This document shows, one piece after another, positions 27,540 to 36,785 of a stretch of 64,000 nucleotides of DNA. The notes under the pieces are model-generated. The model made no database searches. It was not told the origin of the DNA and saw only the letters and a list, made by a program, of their open reading frames with translations. The DNA is taken from positions 1 to 64,000 of the forward strand of contig JAQGHU010000053.1 in the NCBI GenBank assembly GCA_028291515.1. Direction: 5' to 3'. This DNA comes from Schlesneria sp. Lineage in GTDB: Bacteria; Planctomycetota; Planctomycetia; Planctomycetales; Planctomycetaceae. Made by a program: the position numbers and the translations under genes. The number at the start of each line of letters is the position of its first letter. Positions within the stretch are counted from its first letter, which is position 1.

Positions 27540-28247
27540 CTGAGCGGCCACTTTCCCTCGGGTGATCTTCACCAGATCCAACCGCGTCTTGTGGCCACTT
27601 TCGACCGATTCCTGTCGAACAATCAAGCCATACTTGTCATACCAGACATCGACATCGACATCGCCATCCAAGTGGTAGTGGTTGGTCTTGATCGGCGTTG
27701 AATCGAGCATGATCGTTTCGGGATCCAGCTTCTCGATCGTGGCGGTCAGTTGGTTCCCTTTGTCCGAATCCAGCAACCGGACCTTCTTACCGACTCGCTT
27801 GGCATCGGGTTCGCGCCAGTAAGATGCCGCCCAGATATCGGACGGGGCCTTCTGACTTTCACCGTTCACCTCATAGTGCAGGCTCTGCTGAACCGCCGAC
27901 CCCTGGATCACGTACTTGTCGCCGTTGTAGTCGGCTTCGTTGACGAGTTTGATCAGTCGGCCATCTTTCCAGACTTCGGTCCCGGCCGAGGCATAGCGAT
28001 AACGGTAGACGATCAGATTGATGACGACTTCCGCTTCGCCCTGCATCATGTCGGACCCGTCCGCTCGACGCGAAAACGTCATCGACTGATCGCCCCGGTG
28101 CTTGCCGTCCACCAGGATGTGGAATTCGCGAATCTGCTGTGCGATGACTTCGGGTTCAGCTCCTGGCGCTGGTCCTGCAAACAGGACACAACCGGCCAAA
28201 CACAAGCAAGCTTTCACCATCCATTGGTGTGATAGAGTCTTCGACAT
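27519..28247 (-). CDS. secreted DUF6134-like protein
   Basis: 242 residues with a signal peptide (MVKACLCLAGCVLFAGPAPG, cleavage near AEP). The mature sequence begins EFHILVDGKHRGDQSMTFSR and alternates beta strands throughout (VVINLIVYRYRYASAGTEVW; SLHYEVNGES; DVWYDKYGLIVRQ). This pattern fits DUF6134, secreted beta-rich proteins of unknown function. The start at 28247 places the signal peptide correctly; upstream Mets to 28325 would add an unlikely prefix. Its 3' end overlaps the convergent lipoprotein gene. Confidence 0.75.
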   Translation of the reverse strand: MSKTLSHQWMVKACLCLAGCVLFAGPAPGAEPEVIAQQIREFHILVDGKHRGDQSMTFSRRADGSDMMQGEAEVVINLIVYRYRYASAGTEVWKDGRLIKLVNEADYNGDKYVIQGSAVQQSLHYEVNGESQKAPSDIWAASYWREPDAKRVGKKVRLLDSDKGNQLTATIEKLDPETIMLDSTPIKTNHYHLDGDVDVDVWYDKYGLIVRQESVESGHKTRLDLVKITRGKVAAQSNPQPR

Positions 28248-28398
28248 CAATGTCACTCTCAAGGGGAGTCGGCCGAAGTGGCCGATCATTGGCGAAACCA
28301 TACTGAAAGTTAAGAATTGAGCCAAGACGACTTTTTGGTCAACGTCTGTGATTCATTCCCAGCCACTCAGAAATGACCTCCTGCTGATGTGAACCGAG

Positions 28399-28917
28399 TC
28401 ACTCGAAACTAAACTTCAACCCCATCTCTTTCATCCGCAGCAATGCCTCGGCATTCCCCAGTGCATCGTCGACTGGATTGTGAGTGTGCCGCGTCTTGCG
28501 CAAATGCTTGAAGTTCACAAACGTATCCTTCTGCATCCCCTTATACAGCGAACCAAGGTTCGTGGAGCTGAATCCGAACGGATTCTTGACTGTGAAGTGG
28601 TGGAAGTACCAGTTGATGAACTGCCAGTCGAAGCCGTTGTTATCCGACACGAACATCAATCGGCCCTTACCATTCGCAGCGAGCCAATCGCGAAACTGCT
28701 CCATCACAACTCGCGGTTCCTCAAACGCCAGACATTCCTCGCGCGAGAACCCGCTGACAGCGAGAGCATCTGGAATAAACTTCTCCGAGATCGGCTTCAG
28801 CTTGCCGTAGAAGGACCGTTTCAATTCCGGCTCAACGACAACCGCCCCGAAGCAGATCATCGAATAATCGCCAGGAATCGGGCCGTCGGATTCAATGTCG
28901 ACCATGATGTAAGGCAT
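28399..28917 (-). CDS. DEDDh-type 3'-5' exonuclease
   Basis: 172 residues. Exo I is IMVDIESDGPIPGDYSM (Asp and Glu of DIE), the middle motif is FVSDNNGFDWQFINWYFHH, and Exo III is RHTHNPVDDALGNAEALL, giving His and Asp in the DEDDh order. This is the RNase T / DNA polymerase III epsilon superfamily in its minimal size. It would trim single-stranded nucleic acid from the 3' end; whether RNA or DNA is not decided by the sequence. It ends 151 bases before the start of the DUF6134-like gene and lies 29 bases after another hypothetical gene on the same strand. Confidence 0.88.
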   Translation of the reverse strand: MPYIMVDIESDGPIPGDYSMICFGAVVVEPELKRSFYGKLKPISEKFIPDALAVSGFSREECLAFEEPRVVMEQFRDWLAANGKGRLMFVSDNNGFDWQFINWYFHHFTVKNPFGFSSTNLGSLYKGMQKDTFVNFKHLRKTRHTHNPVDDALGNAEALLRMKEMGLKFSFE

Positions 28918-28946
28918 TTGATTGCGTTTGACTCACGAAAATAATT

Positions 28947-29534
28947 CTATTTGGCGTCCTTGCAGGACGAATCATCGAGATCTGTTATTTGGCCTTCAAA
29001 CGACGTAAGACTCGAAATGGCCGCCGCAATTTGCTGCCGACACACATAGAGGTCGTCGGCCGTGGAACTGAATGCCATCTCCAGACTGATGGTCTCGCCG
29101 GAGACCGCTTCGAACTCCGCTTCTGCCGTGATCGTCCAGCATTCGCCATCCCAAAGAGCCATGACGCTGAGATAGTAACTTTTGTTTCCGGGGCTTATGA
29201 CCGGTAGACCAAGGAGCACGCCCCCTTTGAAGGGTCGAAATCCATTGGTCAGCTCCAACCTCGGAGGATCTGGCTCGCATCCCCGCTCTCTGTAGAATCC
29301 GCCAATCTCGCGAAGTTGCTCGACAGCAAGATGCAGCATTTCAACGAATTCGATAGTGCCTCCACGCAGTCTCGGAAGCAACGGCTTTGGTTTCTCACGA
29401 CAGATGAGATAGCGATCCCATGCGGAGGATTTCCAAGCTTCTTTTTGCGGGATAGCCAGGATCTCATTCAGAAACGCCATCGCGTCTAAGCTTGCGGCAT
29501 CCACAGAATTTGCCTTTCGAGCTTCCAGACCCAA
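28947..29534 (-). CDS. hypothetical protein
   Basis: 195 residues, no family recognised. It is soluble, without signal peptide or membrane helix. The N-terminal half is helical (LDAMAFLNEILAIPQKEAW; EFVEMLHLAVEQLREIGGFY); the C-terminal half is beta-rich and acidic (YYLSVMALWDGECWTITAEA). It lies 29 bases upstream of the exonuclease gene on the same strand and the two may share a transcript. The composition looks genuine. Confidence 0.62.
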   Translation of the reverse strand: MGLEARKANSVDAASLDAMAFLNEILAIPQKEAWKSSAWDRYLICREKPKPLLPRLRGGTIEFVEMLHLAVEQLREIGGFYRERGCEPDPPRLELTNGFRPFKGGVLLGLPVISPGNKSYYLSVMALWDGECWTITAEAEFEAVSGETISLEMAFSSTADDLYVCRQQIAAAISSLTSFEGQITDLDDSSCKDAK

Positions 29535-29609
29535 GTCCCTTCGTACGTCTCTAATTCTCGTCCGCAGATGGAGCAGATTTAACAGATTTCAAAACATGAT
29601 TGAACAAAG

Positions 29610-30524
29610 CTAGACATCGCAAACCTGTGCTCCGTGTCGCAGTGCAGCGATAGGATCATTCCAGGTCGGGATGAACTCCTGAGCAACGAAGCCGGTGTAG
29701 CCTGTTTCGAGGATCGCTTTCATGATCGGTGGGTAGTTGATTTCCTGGGTCTCGTCGAGTTCCCCGCGGCCGGGGTTGCCGGCTGTGTGGTAGTGACCGA
29801 TCACGTCTTTGTACTGGCCAATACGGCGGATGACGTCGCCGTTCATGATGGAGACGTGATAGATATCGAACAGCAGCTTCAAATTGTCCGAGCCGACTCG
29901 TTTGATCAGGTCGACGCAGAAATCGACATTGTCGCCGAAGTAGCCGGGGTGGCCCTTCATCGGATGACTGCTATCTCGCGAATTCAGATGTTCCAGACAC
30001 AGGATGATCCCCTGACGTTCGGCGTGCGGTAGAACTTTTTTCCAGACTTCGACGCAGTCATTGGCCGCTTTGGTCTCGTCCATGCCGGGGAACCGCATTC
30101 CGGTGAACGTGATCACTCGTTTGGAGCCGACGGCTTTGGCAACATCAATCGCTTCGGTCAGCTTTTCGATGCAGTGATCGCGATACTTGGGATTGCAGGG
30201 CCCTTCGCCGAATCCGTGACTGCTGACCAGCGAGATCTCCAGGCCGAGCTCTTTGACGGCGGGGTACGCCTCACGTCCGATTCCTTCGATCGCGACTAGC
30301 CCCAGCTCTTTGCAGTGCTTGGCGAGAACTTCGTTCTTCATCGGGTTGAAGCACCAGCCCATGACGCTCTGCCGGATCCGGCAGTTCTTGACTCGAAACT
30401 TGGGATCGGCGTCTTGTCGAGGAAGCTGCGCGTGGACGCCTGTGGACAATGACATTCCGACGGCGGCAGCCGCGGCACCTTGCAGTATTTGTCGGCGGGA
30501 AACAGGTGTGTTTGAGTGTGACAT
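29610..30524 (-). CDS. hydroxypyruvate isomerase-like TIM-barrel protein, Tat-exported
   Basis: 304 residues. The leader SRRQILQGAAAAAVGMSLS is a twin-arginine signal with cleavage near VHA. The body is an AP endonuclease 2-type TIM barrel (sugar phosphate isomerase/epimerase family): VAIEGIGREAYPAVKELG, RVITFTGMRFPGMDETKA, ILCLEHLNSRDSSHPMKGH, LKLLFDIYHVSIMNGDVI, IGHYHTAGNPGRGELDETQE and YTGFVAQEF. The metal-site Glu, Asp and His are all present. It is closest in look to hydroxypyruvate isomerases, but Tat-exported versions in planctomycetes probably act on sugars outside the cytoplasm. The substrate is unknown. Confidence 0.88.
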   Translation of the reverse strand: MSHSNTPVSRRQILQGAAAAAVGMSLSTGVHAQLPRQDADPKFRVKNCRIRQSVMGWCFNPMKNEVLAKHCKELGLVAIEGIGREAYPAVKELGLEISLVSSHGFGEGPCNPKYRDHCIEKLTEAIDVAKAVGSKRVITFTGMRFPGMDETKAANDCVEVWKKVLPHAERQGIILCLEHLNSRDSSHPMKGHPGYFGDNVDFCVDLIKRVGSDNLKLLFDIYHVSIMNGDVIRRIGQYKDVIGHYHTAGNPGRGELDETQEINYPPIMKAILETGYTGFVAQEFIPTWNDPIAALRHGAQVCDV

Positions 30525-30710
30525 GGTGCAGCGTCCGGAGGAAGAAGGGGTGGCGGATAGCGAATAGCATAAAATAAGTACGGCAGGAATCGATATATCG
30601 TAACGACGGAAGGCAGTGCATTCGCTTGTCTGGCCAAAAGAATGGCCATCACTTTTGGCGATCCGTCGAGTTCACTTCTGTTGTTCGCGGTAAGTCGTGG
30701 CGGGGAGTCC

Positions 30711-30909
30711 ACCACGAAGGACACGAAGTGCACGAAGGTGGAATTTCAACGAGCACTCTCTTCTACTTATCCGTTAGACGAGGTTTGCCGAAGTCGAAGG
30801 CGGGGGCTGCATGGATCTGATCACGAGCCGTCTTTGGAGCTCGACGAGATTTTGTGGAGTCGAGCATTTCGCTGTCCAACTCCTTCGTGCTCTTCGTGTC
30901 CTTCGTGGT
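30711..30909. repeat. fold-back element, family B, copy 2
   Basis: Left arm 30711-30738 (ACCACGAAGGACACGAAG ...) and right arm 30882-30909 are reverse complements with one mismatch, spaced by about 143 bases. The first part of the loop (GGTGGAATTTCAACGAGC) also appears, inverted, in the loop of copy 3 at 36786-36987. It accounts for most of the gene-free stretch 30525-30974. Confidence 0.85.
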
Positions 30910-30974
30910 AGACAACACCGCACAAGTTACTCTCAGTGCCACTCTGGGCGGAGTGTCGTCTGCTTCAGGACGCC

Positions 30975-32213
30975 CTACTCTGCCAGCTTCTTCAATTCTG
31001 GGATGCGACGTTTGCCTTCAGCGGCTGCTTTGGTGTCCTGGCCATCTTCAACCACGTCCTGCCAGAGAGCCATCGCGGCCTTGGCCATATCGGGGCGCTG
31101 TTTCGCGTACTGGTCGGGGAGCTTCCCTGAAGCATACGCGTCTAACGCTCGGACGCGGGCGATCAGGAACTTGCGCTGTTCGGCGATGTCGTCGGCTTCC
31201 CAAGGTTTTTCGGGTTTGCTCTCATATTCGAGCAGCGTCTTCTTCGCGGTCTCGGCAGCGGGTAGATCGGCCCAGCGCGTCATCACTCCTTGAAGCTGCA
31301 TCAGACCGGCAAATGTCGTCTGGCGGTCCTTCAGTCGCAACAGGCCCTCGTCGAGCAACGCTTTCGCCTGCTCCTCGCGACGTGGTGCCGCATCGCTCAA
31401 TGTGTGAATGGCCGGATATTGTTTGGCGAGCTTCCGTCGTTCGACCGCACCGGCATCGAGCCATTCGATTGCGGCCTGGAAAGACTTCGCGTCGGGGATC
31501 GCATGCCCCAGCTTGGGAACCACGATCACTTTCGTGCGAATTCCCATCTCGCTGAACATCGGTCCACGAAACCGTTCGACTTCGCTTTGATTGAAGTCTT
31601 CCGTCCCGGTCAGGAACGCGAGGCTCAGACGATCGATCGCGCGATGCCGTAACCAGGGCTCTTCCCGCAACTCGCCACCGGCACAGACCGGGATCGCGCC
31701 GCCGAACAGTTCGGGCAAGGCGAACGCGATCGCACAGGCGACACGGCCACCGCCCGAGAACCCGGCGATGTAAGTTCGATCGGGATCAATGCGATGTTGA
31801 CGCCGAACATCGTCGAGCACATCCAGCACCGTCTTCACTCGACGTGGCATCGGGGTGTTGTTCCCTGCCCCGTACGGACTGGCAAACACGATCCCCTTCT
31901 GTTTGCAGACCGATTCGAGCTGGTTCCATCCCGCCGCGGCGTCTCCGGCCGAGATGAAAAGGATCATCGGCAGGCCGTCATTCTTCGCCTTCGCTGGAGG
32001 AACAAACAATTCATAGCGTAGCTGCTGCGAATCGTAACCCTGCAGCCATTCGGCAGGTGGATCGACGACGCTCTGGTTACTCACCACAAACGTCCAGTCC
32101 AGCCGTGTCGGCTGTGTGACAGCGACTTCTTTTTGATAGCCGGTTTCAGCAGCCAGGCCAGCCGTGGTGATCAAGAGCCACAAGCCAGCGATCCGCGCAA
32201 AGGGAGTTGTCAT
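30975..32213 (-). CDS. secreted alpha/beta hydrolase (esterase / PHB depolymerase-like)
   Basis: 412 residues. The N-terminus MTTPFARIAGLWLLITTAGL is a signal peptide ending near LAA. The hydrolase core has a strand with LPMILFISAGDAAAGWNQLE, the nucleophile elbow AGFSGGGRVACAIAF, and VVPKLGHAIPDAKSF with the likely catalytic His. It then has a helical C-terminal extension of about 150 residues (EEQAKALLDEGLLRLKDRQT onward). The class is close to feruloyl esterase or polyhydroxybutyrate depolymerase types. ATG 32213 was preferred over a TTG at 32228 that leads in 5 residues earlier. Confidence 0.82.
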   Translation of the reverse strand: MTTPFARIAGLWLLITTAGLAAETGYQKEVAVTQPTRLDWTFVVSNQSVVDPPAEWLQGYDSQQLRYELFVPPAKAKNDGLPMILFISAGDAAAGWNQLESVCKQKGIVFASPYGAGNNTPMPRRVKTVLDVLDDVRRQHRIDPDRTYIAGFSGGGRVACAIAFALPELFGGAIPVCAGGELREEPWLRHRAIDRLSLAFLTGTEDFNQSEVERFRGPMFSEMGIRTKVIVVPKLGHAIPDAKSFQAAIEWLDAGAVERRKLAKQYPAIHTLSDAAPRREEQAKALLDEGLLRLKDRQTTFAGLMQLQGVMTRWADLPAAETAKKTLLEYESKPEKPWEADDIAEQRKFLIARVRALDAYASGKLPDQYAKQRPDMAKAAMALWQDVVEDGQDTKAAAEGKRRIPELKKLAE

Positions 32214-32430
32214 GGCGGCGTAACGCAATAAGTGAATAGGGGGTGGGGAATAGGGGATAGTAAAGAGAATCGAAGCGATCCACTACTCTTTGTTCCCGTT
32301 CTTCTATGCAACGCTCTAAAGGTTTTTTCGAAAGCCGTGGTATGCAGCAAGCGATGCCTTGGCCTTTGTGGGAGGTGCTTCCAGCGCGGGAAGCCCAATC
32401 CAACGATAAGGTGACAATCGACGTGAAGAG

Positions 32431-32466
32431 GACGACCTTGTCGAAGACTCCAAGATCGTGGCACCC
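32431..32466. repeat. family D repeat
   Basis: CCTTGTCGAAGACTCCAAGA then TCGTGGCACCC. Related copies are at 21479 (inverted), 53176, 58692, 62313 and split around the IS200-like element at 55.1-55.9 kb. The rest of 32214-32651 holds no convincing gene. Confidence 0.75.
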
Positions 32467-32651
32467 GCTCCAAGGGCTGAATCCGTGTTCACCGCCGGAG
32501 TGAAGTCGAAAGATCTCAAACCGTGCGCACCCGGCGGCCGCAAAAGTGATTGCTGTTCAGTTGGGCATCGCAACCGGTCGAAATTCAGTGGTCTTCGGCG
32601 GGGATTGCCGGTCTAATCATTGTTAATATCATTGCACTCAGCGGAATCCCC

Positions 32652-33143
32652 ATGCACACCTTCTTCCACGATTGGCGACAAAAAGCGGGCATAGTCACGC
32701 TGGTGATGGCGTGTCTGTTGTTCATCGGCTGGGGTAGAAGCCACTTACACCTCGACGTACTGCAATTCAACCATCATCGACAAGGGGATCAGTTCTGGTC
32801 GTTTCGCGGCAGCTTGGGCCTCAGGCGGTGGGTCGGAACTGAATTGGACCCGACGGTGCGCTTGTACGAGTCGGTGGCCGCGAAAGATGCCGATTACCTC
32901 GTCGAGCAACATGGCTCCCCTTTTGTAGACGTGGCTGTCACGTGGCGATGGGAATCGACAGGGTTCCACTTCGGAGAAGGGACTCACGTGAGGGGGTTGC
33001 ACTCACCCATGATCATCGGGGCTATCCCCTATTGGTTTCCGATCCTGACACTGACTCTACTCTCCGCCTCCCTGATTCTCTGGAGGCCACGGAAGCGGTC
33101 ATCCTTTGCGTTGCCAGTGTCTTGCCGATGTGTCAAAGAGTAA
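32652..33143 (+). CDS. small two-helix membrane protein, paralogue of the 14.6 kb gene
   Basis: 163 residues, unknown function. It begins MHTFFHDWRQKAGIVTLVMA, a membrane helix, followed by a polar loop containing DQFWSFRGSLGLRRWV and AVTWRWESTGFHFG, and a second helix (PYWFPILTLTLLSASLILW) with a basic tail. The product of 14598-15053 shares this layout and clear sequence similarity at both helices. The start was placed at 32652 for this reason; the frame is open from 32550. It stands apart from other genes, in repeat-rich surroundings. Confidence 0.68.
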   Translation: MHTFFHDWRQKAGIVTLVMACLLFIGWGRSHLHLDVLQFNHHRQGDQFWSFRGSLGLRRWVGTELDPTVRLYESVAAKDADYLVEQHGSPFVDVAVTWRWESTGFHFGEGTHVRGLHSPMIIGAIPYWFPILTLTLLSASLILWRPRKRSSFALPVSCRCVKE

Positions 33144-33352
33144 ACTATGCATGTGGTAACGCTGAATGCTGCACACGCTCGTCACCCGACCAATGCGATC
33201 GTAGCGACGCGAAGACACTGGTGGCCCAGAGCTGCCACCAGTGGCACCCAACCTGAAATCTAGAACGAGCCGAATTGCCCACGGCCATTTAGTTTCGGTT
33301 GTAGGTTGATGAACTACTTAGCCATTCAGACCTAACGCTTGAAGGAGAGATC

Positions 33353-33664
33353 ATGAGATATTTCGTTTCGGTTGCTGCGGTGATTGGAATCGCAATATCA
33401 GTCGCTGTTGCCGCCGATGTTCCCCCTGCTCTGATCGAAGGGCGAATCTTGCAACTCAATAAGCCTGGAGCGATCGACATCGAAATCAGCGTTGGTAGTG
33501 GTGACGGTTTGAAGGCAGGCGACGCCCTCGTCGTCGTCTCAAGAAAGGGCAAACGGATCGGTAAAGTGAAGCTGGCCAAGGTTGAGGCGGACCGGTCCAC
33601 CGCAACGATCACGGAGCTGGGAGACCAAGAGGTCATCGAAAGAGGCGACCGGGTCATCCGATAG
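33353..33664 (+). CDS. small secreted protein with beta-barrel-like repeat
   Basis: 103 residues. Signal peptide MRYFVSVAAVIGIAISVAVA, cleavage near ADV. The mature 80 residues read as a small beta domain: GRILQLNKPGAIDIEISVGS, DGLKAGDALVVVSRKGKRIG, KVKLAKVEADRSTATITELG and VIERGDRVIR. This motif, a turn with DGLxxGD and a final GDRV, is like the C-terminal domain of FlgT-type and other cell-envelope proteins. GAAGGAGAG precedes the ATG. Function unknown. Confidence 0.8.
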   Translation: MRYFVSVAAVIGIAISVAVAADVPPALIEGRILQLNKPGAIDIEISVGSGDGLKAGDALVVVSRKGKRIGKVKLAKVEADRSTATITELGDQEVIERGDRVIR

Positions 33665-33794
33665 CGACGAGCAACTCTGGTCTCGCATTCGCGACACTTG
33701 GCGAGGAATGAGTGCCTTTCAACTGCATCAACGCCAATGCTGGTGGCTCACTGTTCTTAAGAGTTGTAAGTTCGTGGTGCCGTGTCCTGAATCG

Positions 33795-33821
33795 CTGGAT
33801 TCCCGCCTGCGCGGGAATGAC
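33795..33821. repeat. dispersed palindrome, family F (second copy)
   Basis: CTGGATTCCCGCCTGCGCGG then GAATGAC, which forms a palindrome around CCCGCCTGCGCGGG. It is the inverse of the copy at 1271-1297 and lies between a small secreted protein gene and the 3' end of the flavoprotein gene. No gene lies in 33665-33863. Confidence 0.75.
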
Positions 33822-33863
33822 GAGATAAGCAGGCCATTGAACCATTCTCGCTAATGCGGATTT

Positions 33864-35105
33864 TCACGCCATCGCGGTGTGCGCCTTGACCGCTTCCCCG
33901 ATCAACGCCAGCGTTTCGTCGAGTTCTGGACGGAATAGATCGCCGATCAACAAGTCGGTAATGTCCCCCTTGCGGTTTGGATGCTGTGACACGAACTTGC
34001 CGAAGCTGAGGCCTGAGTAATACGCCAGCACGAGTTGCCGCATTCGTTCCATGCCGCGGAAGTAGTCTGCTTCCCAGCCTCGCAGCTTGGCTTCCGACGT
34101 ATCTCCGGCCGCTAAGCCTTCGCAGATTGCATCCGCCGCCAGTTGGCCTGACTTCAAGGCGAGCAGTACGCCTGACGAATAGAGCGGGTCGAGGAAGCCG
34201 AGGGCATCACCGACCAGGGCCCACCCGTTACCAGCAACCTGCTTCGAGCGATAGGAATACTCTTTCGCGGCGCGATAGATATCCGATCGTTTCGCGTTGA
34301 CGATGCGCTGCTTGACTGCAGGACACTTCTCAAGCTCTTCGTTGTAGATCGTTTCGAAGTCCTTCGAGGTGCGGTTCTTGAACAGGTAGTCGTGCGAGGC
34401 CACGATCCCGACGCTGACGATGTTGTCGTGCAGCGGGATGTACCAGAACCAGCCTGCTTTGCCCTGCACCTGCAGGACGACGGTGGCTCCTTCGTCATGG
34501 CCGGTGTCGCGATAGGCTCCTTCCCAATAGGTCCAGCAGGCGGCCTTCTTGAGTTCAGCGTCCCATTCCCGCAGACCGAGCTTACCTTGAATCAGTGTGC
34601 TCTGGCCGCTGGCATCGACAATCACGTCGGCTCGTTCGATTCGTTCTTCGCCGTTCTCGTCCTGCAAGCGGACGCCGACTGCGCGATCACCTTCAAACAA
34701 GACTTCGAGCACGCGAACGCCCTGCTGCACGTCCACGCCATGTTCGACGGCGTTGTTCAGCATCATCTCGTCGAATTCACTGCGTCGCACCTGCCAGGTC
34801 TGCGACGATTCGTGTGGCTTGTGATCGACGAAGTAGAACGGCTCTGACAGCCGGCCGCTGGAGCCGACGAACTGCACGCTGTACTTCTTGATGTAGTGAC
34901 TGGCCTTCATTTTGGGCAGCATGTTCAGCCGCTGGAGCACCCAGTAGGTCTGCGGAATCAGCGATTCGCCGATATGAAATCGAGGCCCTTTTTCTCGCTC
35001 GTACAACCGGACCTTATAGCCCTTCTGAGCGATCAACGTGGAGACAGTGGATCCCGACGGACCGCCGCCGATGACGATGACATTGGGTGTGGTGGATTGG
35101 GTCAT
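33864..35105 (-). CDS. FAD-dependent oxidoreductase, halogenase / geranylgeranyl reductase-like
   Basis: 413 residues. The FAD-binding Rossmann motif is VIVIGGGPSGSTVSTLIAQ at 9-27, followed by YEREKGPRFHIGESLIPQTY, typical of tryptophan halogenase-like flavoproteins. A second FAD motif is WALVGDALGFLDPLYSSGV. The halogenase WxWxIP region appears as GWFWYIPLHDNIVSVGIV, with a tyrosine in place of the middle residue. True halogenases also carry a catalytic lysine that I did not locate. It could instead be a hydroxylase or reductase. A MarR-type regulator gene lies 38 bases upstream in the same direction and likely controls it. Confidence 0.85.
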   Translation of the reverse strand: MTQSTTPNVIVIGGGPSGSTVSTLIAQKGYKVRLYEREKGPRFHIGESLIPQTYWVLQRLNMLPKMKASHYIKKYSVQFVGSSGRLSEPFYFVDHKPHESSQTWQVRRSEFDEMMLNNAVEHGVDVQQGVRVLEVLFEGDRAVGVRLQDENGEERIERADVIVDASGQSTLIQGKLGLREWDAELKKAACWTYWEGAYRDTGHDEGATVVLQVQGKAGWFWYIPLHDNIVSVGIVASHDYLFKNRTSKDFETIYNEELEKCPAVKQRIVNAKRSDIYRAAKEYSYRSKQVAGNGWALVGDALGFLDPLYSSGVLLALKSGQLAADAICEGLAAGDTSEAKLRGWEADYFRGMERMRQLVLAYYSGLSFGKFVSQHPNRKGDITDLLIGDLFRPELDETLALIGEAVKAHTAMA

Positions 35106-35143
35106 GGGGAATGGTCCTGGTGCGAGCGAACAGAGAAAACAGA

Positions 35144-35638
35144 TCAGGGTTTACGCCAACTGCTGCCGACTTCTTCATGGGGCTGCCGCACCGTTTGCAA
35201 CAACTCGACGAGTTGTTTCAGGTCGCGAGCGGGCAGATGTCCGAGTTGTCGCTTGTGGCAGTCTTGAACAGCGTCGGACAACTTGGCCAGTAACTTCAAG
35301 CCAGCCGGTGTAATGCCCACTTCCACGACGCGACGGTTTTCGGGACGTCGTTCGCGATGAACGAATCCTCGCTCTTCCAGCCGATCGAGCATCCGCGTCA
35401 TATCGGGAGCTCGCGAGATCAGCCGCGTTCCCAGCGTCAGCGTGGGGACAGTCGCCGGATGCGCCGCCTCCAGCAGACGCAGCGCATTGTATTGCTGGGC
35501 GGAAAGATCGAACGACGAAAACAGTTCGTCTTCCAGCGCCTTTAAGCGGTCGTACGTCCTCCACAGGCTGAGGTAAGCCTGCTGGTAGAGCGAATCGAAC
35601 CGCGGAGCGCGAAGATCTGGTGCGGCTGGTGTGGGCAT
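35144..35638 (-). CDS. MarR family transcriptional regulator
   Basis: 164 residues. The winged-helix core reads LSAQQYNALRLLEAAHPATV, LTLGTRLISRAPDMTRMLDR and GFVHRERRPENRRVVEVGIT, the three signature segments of MarR proteins (recognition helix ISRAPDMTRMLDRLEERG and the wing with RRPENRR). Helices at both ends should form the dimer interface. MarR proteins are mostly repressors released by small phenolic or oxidising ligands. It precedes the flavoprotein gene by 38 bases on the same strand, so the pair is likely an operon with autoregulation. I did not find a clear operator. Confidence 0.92.
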   Translation of the reverse strand: MPTPAAPDLRAPRFDSLYQQAYLSLWRTYDRLKALEDELFSSFDLSAQQYNALRLLEAAHPATVPTLTLGTRLISRAPDMTRMLDRLEERGFVHRERRPENRRVVEVGITPAGLKLLAKLSDAVQDCHKRQLGHLPARDLKQLVELLQTVRQPHEEVGSSWRKP

Positions 35639-35909
35639 GCAGTCAGTTTAGGGAGCTGGACGTTCGATCGTCAAGACAATTGTTGTTACCACGTGTATCG
35701 ACCGCATGGAGCGGGATCTTTTACGAATATCGGCCGGAGACGGCAGGAGGCCAATGTCGTTTCTCAATCAGCTCCAATCCTCGTGATTCAGCCTTCAACC
35801 GTGTTGATTTTGCATTCAAATTCTGAGCCAGTCGTCATGCCAACTGACTTGTGTTAAATCTGGAAAAACCAAACATAAAACATTACGTATTTGTCAGCAT
35901 GAGGCTAAG

Positions 35910-36449
35910 ATGAGCCCCGCGAGCCTCGACTTGTCATCAAAACTGAACGATTGGACCCGCCATTTCGGAGCTGACTTCATCATGGGTGACCTACCGGTTC
36001 CAGAGAGTCGTATCTACGTGCACGAGAAATGCCAGGCCCCAACGGAGGTGCGCGAGAACTCGTTTGACGAGATGTCGAATCCCTTGTCGGATGTTCCCCG
36101 CACCTGGTGCACCGCGTGCAATGCGTTTGGCCCGGTCTCGGAATTTGCATGGGCAGACACTGGCGAGAAGATCACTGACTATCGTGCTCGCCACAGTGCC
36201 CGGGCCACAGCCGTGGAACGTTTCTTTTGTTCGCGAGTCGTCTGGTTTGGGGTATTAGGAGCGGCGTTAGTCACGGGGGTGGTCGGAGGCGTGTTCCTCT
36301 TCGCAACCTCAGGGTTGCTGTTGAAAATCATCATGGTCCCCTTCACTGGTTTCATGTGCGTGCTTCTCGTCGGCGCAGCGATGATTGAGTCGACGAAACT
36401 GGTCTTGTGGCGAGTCTGCGGATTCAAAGAGACTCGCCTGCTGAAATAA
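35910..36449 (+). CDS. hypothetical membrane protein
   Basis: 179 residues, no family recognised. The N-terminal 110 residues are soluble and include a CxxC pair (TWCTACNAFGPVSEF), which could bind zinc. Two hydrophobic helices follow (VWFGVLGAALVTGVVGGVFL; IIMVPFTGFMCVLLVGAAMI), then a short charged tail. ATG 35910 was used; the ATG at 35982 is an alternative that would remove 24 residues. It stands alone. Confidence 0.65.
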   Translation: MSPASLDLSSKLNDWTRHFGADFIMGDLPVPESRIYVHEKCQAPTEVRENSFDEMSNPLSDVPRTWCTACNAFGPVSEFAWADTGEKITDYRARHSARATAVERFFCSRVVWFGVLGAALVTGVVGGVFLFATSGLLLKIIMVPFTGFMCVLLVGAAMIESTKLVLWRVCGFKETRLLK

Positions 36450-36785
36450 TCTGCCGGATCAGCGCCGATACTCAGCAAAGGACAAAGGATTTGAACCACG
36501 GAATACACTGAAAACACGGAAGGACGACGGAGAGGAAAGGGCCACGAATAAGACGAATCTCACGAATCAAGAAGCGGCGGATACCCGCCCGAAATGTCAG
36601 CCACCATTTTGCAATTGCTCACGAGCACTTGGCATGAAGCTGCTTTCGCCAATGGTTGGGCCACCCCCAACTCTGATACGGAACCAACAATAGGCCAGCC
36701 AGGCCCCCCCACGCAGTGCGTTTCGTGACGCGGTCATTGCGACCAGCGACTGCGGGTCAAACTGTCCACATTCCGACGTTGGTTT

